Shown here: positions 33,914 to 41,442 of the stretch, one piece after another
How positions within the stretch are numbered: the stretch's first letter is position 1
How the letters are laid out: each line of letters begins with the position of its first letter
Origin: an uncultured Verrucomicrobiota bacterium
GTDB taxonomy: Bacteria; Verrucomicrobiota; Verrucomicrobiia; Limisphaerales; UBA1412
Length of the DNA: 46,167 bases
Reading direction: 5' to 3'
Assembly: GCA_944389455.1 (NCBI GenBank)
Contig: CALXMK010000021.1
Span: forward strand, 1 to 46,167
Program-made: the position numbers and the translations under genes
The notes under the pieces: model-generated
The model's database searches: none
Seen by the model: the letters and a program-made list of their open reading frames with translations, nothing else
What the model was told of the DNA's origin: nothing

Positions 33914-34038
33914 TCTATATATTGTTCAAAAATGTGGAAATAAAATATGATGATTCCATTATTGTCAGAAGATTTTAGGGGCAGGCCGTTATTAGATTAG
34001 AATAATGTTTTTTATTTAAGCAGTTGGTGTGATGGATC

Positions 34039-34488
34039 TTATTGCAATTCTTTTTTTAAATAGATCATGTCTGTTAATCGTTTGCCGTTTTCATATATAG
34101 GATGATCGTAGTTATCTATGAAAAAGTTTTTAACAACATGAGAGCGATAAAATCCACAGTTTTGGTAAAAGTTAAGGGTTGACGGGGAATCCCCCGTTCC
34201 GACATATAGTATTTTCCCAATACCCTTATAGTGATTGAAAATAAAGCGAATTAAGTATTTGCCATAACCTTTTCTTTGATACTTGGCAACGGTTGCTATA
34301 TTCTTTATTTCGTAAGTTCCATTTTCTTCATAGGTAACAATACAGATTGATTTTAAATCATCATCGTATAAAGCAAACATTTCTCCGCGATATAAATATT
34401 TTTCAACCATACTCATTTGCTCATCTGCAAGAAGAAGCAGGTCTTTGAATTTCAATTTATCCTTATTATCTACTTTTGTGATGTGCAT
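34039..34488 (-). CDS. GNAT-family N-acetyltransferase
   Basis: A 149-residue acetyltransferase. The acetyl-CoA pyrophosphate-binding motif is visible as 'QRKGYGKYLIRFI', preceded by the beta-4 strand 'YEIKNIATVAKY', and the C-terminal 'STLNFYQNCGFYRSHVV' is the standard GNAT motif B. Such proteins acetylate amines of small molecules, antibiotics or protein termini; the target is not predictable here. Like the neighbouring methyltransferase it is a free-standing, AT-rich gene. The coding end (KKELQ stop) creates the short AATTC-T7-AAA string shared with the direct repeats. Confidence 0.82.
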   Translation of the reverse strand: MHITKVDNKDKLKFKDLLLLADEQMSMVEKYLYRGEMFALYDDDLKSICIVTYEENGTYEIKNIATVAKYQRKGYGKYLIRFIFNHYKGIGKILYVGTGDSPSTLNFYQNCGFYRSHVVKNFFIDNYDHPIYENGKRLTDMIYLKKELQ

Positions 34489-34606
34489 ATGTATCTTGTT
34501 GGAAAAAGCAATTTGTATGTTCTTGAATTCAATAAAAGCGGAGTGTTGGCAATGTAACGCTTTCTCGTTTCATTTCAAAGCTCAGAGATGTATTCTGAGA
34601 AAGAGA

Positions 34607-35677
34607 TTATTTTTTGTGAATAATGAGGACGGCTTCTTCTCCGATAGAGGGATCAAATCGGAGAGAGAGTTGTTCTCGGTATTGAAGAGCGATAGCTCTT
34701 AAGGTGCGGAGGAAGTGAATTGTTTTAGGACCCGTTTGAGCTTGTTTTTGATCTGTCAGCCGTTCTTGTAGAGCAAAACTCTCATCTAGAATATAGTCTG
34801 CACCTGTAGCTGTGGTGAAGACTTGGTATTGTTCAGGCGGTATTCCGAGCCGTTTAGCGCAGAGTTTGAGTGTAGTCCATGAAAAGATATGCAGGTGGCG
34901 TGGAATTTCCAACCCTCGCCAGTCTTCAAAGGTCAGTCCATATCCCAGACTTTCACTGTTAGGAGTGACGACAACCAAAGTTCCTCCCGGAGAGAGAATG
35001 CGCAGGCATTCCGAGAGAGTAGCTAAGGGATCCGGTAAATGCTCAATTACATGGCGCAATGTTACCGCAGTAAAAGTTCCGTCAGGATAGGAGGCGTCAA
35101 AGAGATCAATTTGCCTGACATTGAGTCCATAAAAAAAACGGGCTCGGTTAAGTGCTTTTTCATCAAAGTCAATCCCTTCCGTCTTCCAGCCCAGTTTCTG
35201 CATGTGGTGCATATAGAGTCCGTCTCCGCAGCCGATGTCAAGCATGTTTCCTGGGAATTGTTGGTCCAGGTAAAGAGCTTTCATTCGTTTGCGTGCCTGA
35301 GCCAGCCCTACGCAGTATTCGGGAATTTGAGATATTTTAAAGTAGAGATTCTTAAAGAGTTTACGAAAGAAGGTTTCGGAGCCTTTATCATGAGTATAGT
35401 ATTGTCGGTAAGCCTTGCTGATTTGATCTGCTTTAGGGGCTGGATTTAGCCAAATAAGACCACAGTCTGGGGATTCACATTTGACTAGATTCCATTTGCC
35501 GGGAGCTCCATAGAGGTGATCTTCCAGATTCTTAAAGAGAAGAATTCCCGGTTTCCCGCAGAGAATGCAGTGAGGTGAGGGGGTGGTGCTGATTACCGCA
35601 TTTATTGACTCCGAGGAATTGGAGTCAGAATGGAAATTAAGCGGGAGTTCAGGCTGAGAGGTAAGGGGCGGATTCAT
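34607..35677 (-). CDS. class I SAM-dependent methyltransferase with N-terminal zinc motif
   Basis: A 356-residue methyltransferase. An N-terminal four-cysteine zinc-ribbon-like region ('CILCGKPG' and 'CESPDCGLIWLNP') precedes the Rossmann domain with motif I 'NMLDIGCGDGLYMHHMQ', 'TEGIDFDEKAL', 'FTAVTLRHVIEHLPDP' and 'LVVVTPNSESLGYGLTF'. This combination is common in methyltransferases acting in cell-surface sugar or natural-product pathways, with the histidine of 'RHVIEHL' typical of the UbiE/COQ5-like group. The gene starts inside the end of the OppF-type ABC gene (29-nt overlap), so translation is probably coupled, although no functional link is obvious. A weak 6-bp hairpin follows at 34581-34599. 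Confidence 0.82.
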   Translation of the reverse strand: MNPPLTSQPELPLNFHSDSNSSESINAVISTTPSPHCILCGKPGILLFKNLEDHLYGAPGKWNLVKCESPDCGLIWLNPAPKADQISKAYRQYYTHDKGSETFFRKLFKNLYFKISQIPEYCVGLAQARKRMKALYLDQQFPGNMLDIGCGDGLYMHHMQKLGWKTEGIDFDEKALNRARFFYGLNVRQIDLFDASYPDGTFTAVTLRHVIEHLPDPLATLSECLRILSPGGTLVVVTPNSESLGYGLTFEDWRGLEIPRHLHIFSWTTLKLCAKRLGIPPEQYQVFTTATGADYILDESFALQERLTDQKQAQTGPKTIHFLRTLRAIALQYREQLSLRFDPSIGEEAVLIIHKK

Positions 35678-36674
35678 TGTTTAAATCTGGTATAGGTTTA
35701 TGGGGGTGAGGCTTGGCTAGGTGGCATTTGGCAAAGTGCCCAGAAGCAAATTCACGGAGAGTCGGTTCTTCCAAGCGGCATTGTTCCGTTGCAAAAGGGC
35801 ATCGAGGATGGAAACGACAGCCAGCAGGAGGATGAAGGGGAGAGGGAATTTCTCCGGAAAGGAAGAATTTGTCAGGCAGTTTTGTTTTATTGATAGAGGG
35901 AACCGCTTCCAATAGGGTTTGTGTGTAGGGATGGAGCGGCATATGGCAAACGCTTTTACAGGGGCCAAGCTCAATGATTTGGCCTAGATACATCACAGCA
36001 ATTCTGTGGCTGATGTGTTCTATTACCGAAAGATCATGAGAGATAAAGAGAGAAGAGATATTTTCTTTGCGTCGAATATCGATTAAAAGATTTAGAATTT
36101 GAGCTTGAATAGATACATCCAGTGCGCTGACGGGTTCATCACACACGAGAAGCCGAGGTTTTAGACTTAAAGCACGGGCAATGCCCAGTCTCTGACGTTG
36201 TCCTCCGCTGAATTCATGAGGGTAGCGTTTGGATAGAGAGGGATCCAATCCTACGGAGATGAGTAAATGTTTAATTTTGGCAGAACGTTCCTCACGGGTT
36301 TTGCAGAGATGGTGGATATTTAAGGGTTCGGCCAGAATTTGTTCTGCTGTCATCAGAGGGTCAAGCGAGCCATAAGTATCTTGAAATACCATCTGGATAT
36401 CGGATCTGCGTCCGCAGCGGGCACGACTTGAATAGGTTGTCAATTCTTCTCCAGCGAAGAAAATTTTCCCCGAAGTTATTGGGACTAGTCCCAGGAGAGC
36501 TCGTCCCAGAGTTGTTTTGCCGCATCCGCTTTCACCTACCAATCCGAGAGTTTCGCCTTCATAGATTGAGAGAGAGATCCCATCCACAGCATGAAGAAAT
36601 TGCCGAGGAGCGAAAAGGGGCTGAGCAATGGGATAATAGACTCGCAGATTTTCAATTTGGAGCAAAGGTCTCAT
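35649..36674 (-). CDS. oligopeptide/dipeptide ABC transporter ATP-binding protein (OppF/DppF-like)
   Basis: A 341-residue ABC ATPase. Walker A GESGCGKT lies at residues 47-54, the signature is 'FSGGQRQRLGIARAL', Walker B 'LLVCDEPVSALD' and the switch histidine in 'SLFISHDLSV'. The C-terminal extension has the peptide-transporter oligo_HPY region ('MPLHPYTQTLLEAVPS') and the cysteine-bearing 'CRFHPRCPFATEQC' characteristic of OppD/OppF/DppF. It would energise peptide uptake together with an OppD partner, two permeases and a binding protein, none of which is in the window on this side. It is therefore either an orphan component or the last part of a set encoded elsewhere. Confidence 0.88.
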   Translation of the reverse strand: MRPLLQIENLRVYYPIAQPLFAPRQFLHAVDGISLSIYEGETLGLVGESGCGKTTLGRALLGLVPITSGKIFFAGEELTTYSSRARCGRRSDIQMVFQDTYGSLDPLMTAEQILAEPLNIHHLCKTREERSAKIKHLLISVGLDPSLSKRYPHEFSGGQRQRLGIARALSLKPRLLVCDEPVSALDVSIQAQILNLLIDIRRKENISSLFISHDLSVIEHISHRIAVMYLGQIIELGPCKSVCHMPLHPYTQTLLEAVPSINKTKLPDKFFLSGEIPSPLHPPAGCRFHPRCPFATEQCRLEEPTLREFASGHFAKCHLAKPHPHKPIPDLNNESAPYLSA

Positions 36675-36705
36675 TCAGTGTGCGGAGTGGAAAAGAAAAG
36701 TTTTT

Positions 36706-36743
36706 CTCTGAGAAATCAGAGGGACTCTCTCGAAAAAGAGTCT
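36706..36743. repeat. two adjacent hairpins between the phosphodiesterase and ABC genes
   Basis: CTCTGA-GAAA-TCAGAG (36706-36721) and GACTCT-N8-AGAGTC (36723-36742) form two small stems. There is no T-run in the minus-strand transcript, so they are more likely processing or stabilising structures than a clean terminator. Confidence 0.4.
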
Positions 36744-36776
36744 CCTCCGTTCCTTAGATTCAGAATTATTTATGAG

Positions 36777-37661
36777 CTATTTACGGGTTGCAATAGCTTT
36801 CCAGACTAACGCTGGATTGTCTGTAATGATGCCGTCTACTCCCATATTAAGCAGAGCTTGAGCTTTGGCAATATCGTTAACGGTATAGACAAAGACTTTT
36901 AATCCTTTATGATGGGCATAGTCGATTCCCTCTTTAGTGACATTAGCATTCCATGCGGCTCCTTTGACTCCAAGTTTAAGCATGGAGTCAATCCATTTGG
37001 AATCCAGTGCTTTTTCCTGATCACTCACCTTAACTCCATCACGAGTATTAGTGGGGCCTAGGGCAATAGTGACTTGTTCAGGGAGAACTTTTTGCATATC
37101 GGCCAGAAATGACCAATTGAAGGATTGGACAATCAGCTCATTGACATAATCGTGTTTCTTCAATATTTCAGCACATTGTTCGGCTGAACCGGTTTTGTGT
37201 TCTGCCAGGGTGATGCCGCCTTGATCTTGAATAGCCGCTAGTGCTTCTTCAAAACTGGGAATGGGTACCTTTGTATAGAGTGGAGATTTCCATTTACCGG
37301 CATCGAGTTTTCGCACTTGCTCATCAGTGAGAGATGACATAGGGGCATTTGTCAACCCCAGTGCTTCACGAATATTACTGGTGCGGTCCAGAGTGCCATC
37401 GTGCATACAGAAGAGAGTCCCTTCCTTATTGATATAAAAGTCCAATTCTACCATATCTGCGCAGGCTAATTTGGCCCATTGATAGGAAGGAATGGTGTTT
37501 TCAGGTGCTCCCATAGAGAACCCCCTGTGACCAACAACAATAGGTCGATCTAATTTGAGTAATTCCAGCGCACGGTTATCCCCTGCGGCTGTGTCCGGAA
37601 TAGCGGTAAAGACCCCAGCTGCGATAGCTGCGGCGGCAATTAGAGTTTTATGGAATTTCAT
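36777..37661 (-). CDS. secreted glycerophosphodiester phosphodiesterase
   Basis: A 294-residue GDPD-family protein. A signal peptide (MKFHKTLIAAAAIAAGVF, site after 'DTAAG') directs it to the periplasm. The catalytic signature is complete: 'VVGHRGFSMGAPENTIPSY' with the His-Arg and Glu-Asn pairs, 'MVELDFYINKEGTLFCMHDGTLDRT' with Glu-x-Asp and the second catalytic His, and the TIM-barrel ending 'MGVDGIITDNPALV'. It hydrolyses glycerophosphodiesters such as glycerophosphocholine to glycerol-3-phosphate and an alcohol, for phosphate and carbon scavenging from phospholipids. It lies 34 nt after the PfkB-like kinase gene, probably in the same transcript. Confidence 0.92.
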   Translation of the reverse strand: MKFHKTLIAAAAIAAGVFTAIPDTAAGDNRALELLKLDRPIVVGHRGFSMGAPENTIPSYQWAKLACADMVELDFYINKEGTLFCMHDGTLDRTSNIREALGLTNAPMSSLTDEQVRKLDAGKWKSPLYTKVPIPSFEEALAAIQDQGGITLAEHKTGSAEQCAEILKKHDYVNELIVQSFNWSFLADMQKVLPEQVTIALGPTNTRDGVKVSDQEKALDSKWIDSMLKLGVKGAAWNANVTKEGIDYAHHKGLKVFVYTVNDIAKAQALLNMGVDGIITDNPALVWKAIATRK

Positions 37662-37695
37662 GTGTGAGTTTTCTAATTAAATAAAGATTGTAAGA

Positions 37696-38820
37696 TTAAA
37701 TTTTCCCCAGGCTCCATTCTTTAATAAATTGGCTCAGCTCCTCAGCGGAAGCGCTGCGAGCTTCACGGACAAAAAAGCCGGAACAAGCAGAGCCCAGAAG
37801 CAATTTTTCCCTTGGAGTCAATCCTAATAAAACCCCGGTGCAGAATCCTGCATTAAAACGATCTCCCGCTCCGGTACTTTTCTTAGGATTAGGACAATAA
37901 GGACCTGCGACAGCGACGCTCCCATCTGCGTTTGCCATGGCGGCAAGTTTTACACAGTGAATAACAACGGTATCGATATCCAATTTTTTCTGCAAGGCAG
38001 CGGCTTGCTCGGAGAGTTCCGTCGGATTTTCTTTTGCTTCGGGAATCCTCAATACACGAGCTATCACGTTAGCTTCGACTCCATTAAGGCCGAGAATAGT
38101 CTGGGTGTTTTGTTCAAAACGGCTTACGGTTTGGAGCATTCGGCTAATATCAGTTTCGGTACGGCTGGATGGATCAACCAGATCGATAAAAAGGGGAGGC
38201 CTCTCTTTCAGAGAGGTGAAGACTTCCGCATTGAGTTTTTCCCAGCATTCTGTCATGTGAGGGTACATGCTCCAATTGGTTAAAGCGAGCATACGAGCCC
38301 GGCGGCAGCAGTCTAAATAGAATCCGTCAGCAAGTTTCTTTTCCAGATGTTCAGGGGTAAGGGCGGCTAGCTGGGTGACGGAACTGAGCATATATTTCCC
38401 GTCAGTGAATTCCAGAGCTAATGTACGTCCGGGATCAACTTCCAAGCTAACACAAGAAGTACATTTGGCTGCGAATTCTTTAAAGGCGGAATGAATTGGT
38501 TCTCCCATAGTGGCAAAAGCATAGACGGGAATCCCAAGAGAATAGAGACCGTCTCCCAGATTCACGGTGCATCCTCCGCAATTAATTCGTTGGACTATAA
38601 TTTCACGCAGACTGCTTTTCCCTGCAGCGGCGGCTATCAACTCAGCCAATTGGGTCATGGTAGAAACGGGTTTCCACTCATCCGGGCCAGAACGTTCTTC
38701 TACGACAGAGATTATTTCATCAACAAAGGCATCAAACCCGGAAACGACAGGCATCTGTTCAAGTCGTGGAAATTCTTTTTTGAATTTTGCTGCCAGATCG
38801 GCTAGTTCCTGATTTTGCAT
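37696..38820 (-). CDS. PfkB/ribokinase-family carbohydrate kinase
   Basis: A 374-residue cytoplasmic kinase of the PfkB superfamily. The N-terminal glycine-rich substrate region is 'NCGGCTVNLGDGLYSLGIPVYAFATMGE', followed by 'ILGLNGVEANVIARVL' and the ATP-binding/catalytic 'STGAGDRFNAGFCTGVLLGL', where the Asp is the general base. It belongs to a different branch from the 1-phosphofructokinase-like gene at 27954. The sugar or nucleoside substrate cannot be predicted. It sits 29 nt after the membrane/coiled-coil gene and 34 nt before the phosphodiesterase gene, an operon-like spacing. Confidence 0.85.
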   Translation of the reverse strand: MQNQELADLAAKFKKEFPRLEQMPVVSGFDAFVDEIISVVEERSGPDEWKPVSTMTQLAELIAAAAGKSSLREIIVQRINCGGCTVNLGDGLYSLGIPVYAFATMGEPIHSAFKEFAAKCTSCVSLEVDPGRTLALEFTDGKYMLSSVTQLAALTPEHLEKKLADGFYLDCCRRARMLALTNWSMYPHMTECWEKLNAEVFTSLKERPPLFIDLVDPSSRTETDISRMLQTVSRFEQNTQTILGLNGVEANVIARVLRIPEAKENPTELSEQAAALQKKLDIDTVVIHCVKLAAMANADGSVAVAGPYCPNPKKSTGAGDRFNAGFCTGVLLGLTPREKLLLGSACSGFFVREARSASAEELSQFIKEWSLGKI

Positions 38821-38849
38821 GGGGATTAACTCCGTTGTTTAATTGTTGA

Positions 38850-40136
38850 TTAGAGGGGGATTAGATTATCATCGCCGTAAGTTTTTGGTGATGATTGTTC
38901 TGAATTGGAGCTCTTGGGCAACTTGGATTCAAAAGCGTTTTTTGCAAAGAGTTCCTGTTCTTCGTTATGTAGAGGAGGATTGTCGGATTCAGTTTTGTTT
39001 TCAGCTGCCGAATCATCTTCCAAAGGTTCAGCTGGAGTGAAGTCAGGAGTTATATCAGGAGCATATTCCTCAGGAAGAGGATCTAAAGCGTCTGCTGGAG
39101 AGACTGTGAGTTCAGTATGATGGATTTCCTCAGGAATTTCTTCCAGATGATCCAGGTGTTCACTGAGCGGTTCTGCCGGAGTAAAAGATGAGGTGGTATT
39201 TTGAGTAGGAGAAGTCGGATTAGGTTCTGAGGAGGAGGTTTGCCGAGGAGGTTCAGGAGAGAGAGTAGGCATTGTAGAAATGTGATTTGTGTTATTCATC
39301 TGTTCAGAAGGAGCATTTTGGCTTGTAGGCAGAGGATTTTGATCTGTTAAAACAATCGGTTTATGGATGATCTGTCCTTGATAGAGAAAACCTGGCAATA
39401 GAATGTGGGTGATTTTAGCGGATCCAACAGGGGCCGAAGCATCAGGCGGCAATTGATGGGCTTGTGAATCAAAAATTTCGTTTACCTTAGGAATAGACAA
39501 TTGGACTCCCGCACGATTGGCAATATCCAGACAAACTCCGCGGAAGAGCTGCATTTGTTTAATTATCTGGGGCTGTTGAGATTTGAGTCCGGCTTGAGTC
39601 AAAGCTAGAATTTGGTGAAGAAGTTGAATTTCGGAGTCTAGCAGCTCTTTTTCGGTGCGGCGTAATTTGCTGACTTCCATTTCCAGAGCGCCTTTTTCAT
39701 AGGTTGAGACTTGTGCTGCTCGAGCTTCTAGCTGGTTGGCTGCCTTGCTGATAGAAGCTGGCAAATTAGCCGCATTTCGGGAACTCTCTTCGAGAGCGGT
39801 ACGAATTTGGACCAGTTCTGCGATAGAAGAATGTATGCTGTCGGCAGCCGAGCCCATTTCGGCGGCACTGGTTTCAATACTCTTGAATTGTTCTGTTTCA
39901 ATTTTGCCTAATTGAACATTGGTTTCGCGTATCCAAGGCCAGATGGCAATCCATGCTCCGCAGATAGCTAAGGCGGTAATGCCGATTATAGCCGCTGCAG
40001 AGAGCGGACGTCCCCCTGAAATCATAAGGAAGACTGCTGCTGCGATTAGAATGATGTCGATGACTAGAAAAGGAGTTTTTTTAACATTTGCTGTTGGGGT
40101 AAATGGGGTTTCCGGCTGTTTCCGAAATTCATTCAT
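38850..40136 (-). CDS. hypothetical membrane protein with coiled coil and Pro/Glu/Ser-rich tail
   Basis: A 428-residue protein not recognised as a known family. Residues 1-20 are polar, followed by two membrane helices (about 24-41 and 46-68, ending 'IAIWPWIRE'), a long helical region with coiled-coil character (about 75-195) containing repeated 'SSIAELVQIRTALEES'-type heptads, a short folded segment with 'LPGFLYQGQIIHKPIV', and a low-complexity tail of about 150 residues rich in Pro, Ser, Thr, Glu and Asn. The layout suggests an inner-membrane protein with a cytoplasmic sensing or scaffolding domain. It is encoded 29 nt upstream of the PfkB-like kinase gene. Confidence 0.6.
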   Translation of the reverse strand: MNEFRKQPETPFTPTANVKKTPFLVIDIILIAAAVFLMISGGRPLSAAAIIGITALAICGAWIAIWPWIRETNVQLGKIETEQFKSIETSAAEMGSAADSIHSSIAELVQIRTALEESSRNAANLPASISKAANQLEARAAQVSTYEKGALEMEVSKLRRTEKELLDSEIQLLHQILALTQAGLKSQQPQIIKQMQLFRGVCLDIANRAGVQLSIPKVNEIFDSQAHQLPPDASAPVGSAKITHILLPGFLYQGQIIHKPIVLTDQNPLPTSQNAPSEQMNNTNHISTMPTLSPEPPRQTSSSEPNPTSPTQNTTSSFTPAEPLSEHLDHLEEIPEEIHHTELTVSPADALDPLPEEYAPDITPDFTPAEPLEDDSAAENKTESDNPPLHNEEQELFAKNAFESKLPKSSNSEQSSPKTYGDDNLIPL

Positions 40137-40223
40137 ACCAGTGATTTTAACCGCAGAGAGGGATGTTGTGAAGTTTTTTGTCTATAAAGACGCAAATATA
40201 AGATAATAAGATACAATTTATGG

Positions 40224-40586
40224 CTAGGATTCCGTAAAGAGTGGGATTATTCCCCGGTATTTAAGCCATAATACTCCCGCTATAATGAGGCATTGTAAAA
40301 TAAAAATAGTGTAAAAGATCCTGTTGAAAGAGGACTTACTGCGTTTGTGTCCAAAAGTCAATTCCCCGGCCAGAATAGCCAAGCTGCCTCCTAAGGCTGA
40401 TAAGCAATAGAAAGTCATCTCGGGAATACGTCTCCATTGTTTAATTGCTTTAATTTTATCCAATGCAAAAATCAGATAGGTTCCGATTGATATTCCTCCA
40501 AGATATCCTGCTCCATACCCCCATGGCAGATGAAAGAACAGGAGACAAATTCCCGCGAAGATGATTAAGCTTATTATTACTTTCAT
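40224..40586 (-). CDS. DUF1294-family small membrane protein
   Basis: A 120-residue protein with about four membrane segments. The central 'ALDKIKAIKQWRRIPEMTFYCLSALGGSLAILAG' region followed by 'FGHKRSKSSFNRIFY' is the recognisable DUF1294 signature (Asp-Lys, Arg-Ile-Pro-Glu, Gly-His-Lys). Some relatives are fused to cold-shock domains; this one is stand-alone. Function is unknown. It sits in the minus-strand gene series with 62 nt to its upstream neighbour. Confidence 0.75.
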   Translation of the reverse strand: MKVIISLIIFAGICLLFFHLPWGYGAGYLGGISIGTYLIFALDKIKAIKQWRRIPEMTFYCLSALGGSLAILAGELTFGHKRSKSSFNRIFYTIFILQCLIIAGVLWLKYRGIIPLFTES

Positions 40587-40648
40587 TTTTTGTCTTTAAG
40601 AGAGTATTCTCTTCTTTTTTATGCCAAAATCAGTAGAAGATGTATAGG

Positions 40649-40936
40649 TTATGGTTTTCCAGGGGAGGATTCTTGATTTATGTTTTCAGATTGTGACTGT
40701 TCTTGTTGATAAGAGGGGAAAAAGGGATTTGGAGTTTGAGTGCGTTTAGAAGCCAACCACATTCCTCCCAGAGCGAGAAGTATAAAGAGGATAATAAGAA
40801 CAGGACGCAGTTTTTTCGGAATAGGAATTCCAAAGAGATTATTTTCGGGATGTACTATAGGGGGCGGTAATTCCGATGAGGAATCCAGATTTTTATCCGA
40901 TTGGGATTGAGGATGAGGAGAAGTTTTTTGTTCCAC
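40649..40936 (-). CDS. hypothetical single-pass membrane protein
   Basis: A 95-residue protein with a polar, Ser/Pro/Gln-rich N-terminus, one hydrophobic helix near residues 46-64 ('LIILFILLALGGMWLAS') and a Gln/Ser/Asn-rich C-terminus. No family was recognised. It is supported as a gene mainly by its position, 25 nt after the D-aminoacyl-tRNA deacylase gene in the same series, and by its clean membrane-protein composition. Confidence 0.5.
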   Translation of the reverse strand: MEQKTSPHPQSQSDKNLDSSSELPPPIVHPENNLFGIPIPKKLRPVLIILFILLALGGMWLASKRTQTPNPFFPSYQQEQSQSENINQESSPGKP

Positions 40937-40961
40937 AGGTTTAATAGAGTAATGTTATAGA

Positions 40962-41414
40962 TTATTCTTTCCGATGAGTATCCATTAAGATTGTGACAGG
41001 CCCATCGTTGACAAGTGAGACCTGCATATCAGCGCCAAATTCCCCCGTAGAGACACTCTTCTGCAATTGTTTTTCCAACAATTGAATAAAGAGTTCATAG
41101 AGTGGAATGGCTGTTTCGGGGAGAGCGGCTCCGCTATAGCCAGGACGGTTGCCTTTTTTCGTTGAAGCAAAGAGAGTGAATTGACTGACAACAAGTGCTT
41201 GGCCTCCTGTCTCAAGCATGCTCAGATTCATAATCCCTTTGCTGTCGTTAAAAATTCTCATTCGGGCGATTTTACTGGCCAGCCATTCCGCGTCCTGAGG
41301 AGTATCGTCGGGCGCAACGCCTAGGAGAATGAGCAGGCCAGAACCGATTTGACTCCGTAAGGTGCCTCCGATAGAGACACTGGCTTGGGTAACGCGCTGG
41401 ATTACGGCTCTCAT
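40962..41414 (-). CDS. dtd: D-aminoacyl-tRNA deacylase
   Basis: A 150-residue protein of standard DTD length. It hydrolyses D-amino acids mischarged on tRNA (and glycine on tRNA-Ala), keeping translation homochiral. The family hallmarks are intact: start '[17 protein letters not shown]', the active-site '[10 protein letters not shown]' with catalytic Thr region, '[10 protein letters not shown]', and the C-terminal '[11 protein letters not shown]' with the Gly-cisPro pair. The gene lies 28 nt after the OPT transporter gene. Linkage appears positional rather than functional. Confidence 0.95.
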   Translation of the reverse strand: MRAVIQRVTQASVSIGGTLRSQIGSGLLILLGVAPDDTPQDAEWLASKIARMRIFNDSKGIMNLSMLETGGQALVVSQFTLFASTKKGNRPGYSGAALPETAIPLYELFIQLLEKQLQKSVSTGEFGADMQVSLVNDGPVTILMDTHRKE

Positions 41415-41442
41415 AGGATATTATGATAATGGAGTCTGCGGA

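Noticed and set aside
38843..39120. Plus-strand open frames opposite the hypothetical membrane/coiled-coil gene.
   Set aside because: They mirror the low-complexity Pro/Glu tail of the minus-strand gene and have no ribosome-binding site or recognisable domain.
40596..40618. AAGAGA-GTAT-TCTCTT hairpin followed by C-T6, resembling a plus-strand terminator.
   Set aside because: Genes on both sides are on the minus strand, no plus-strand transcript is expected there, and the stem is short.
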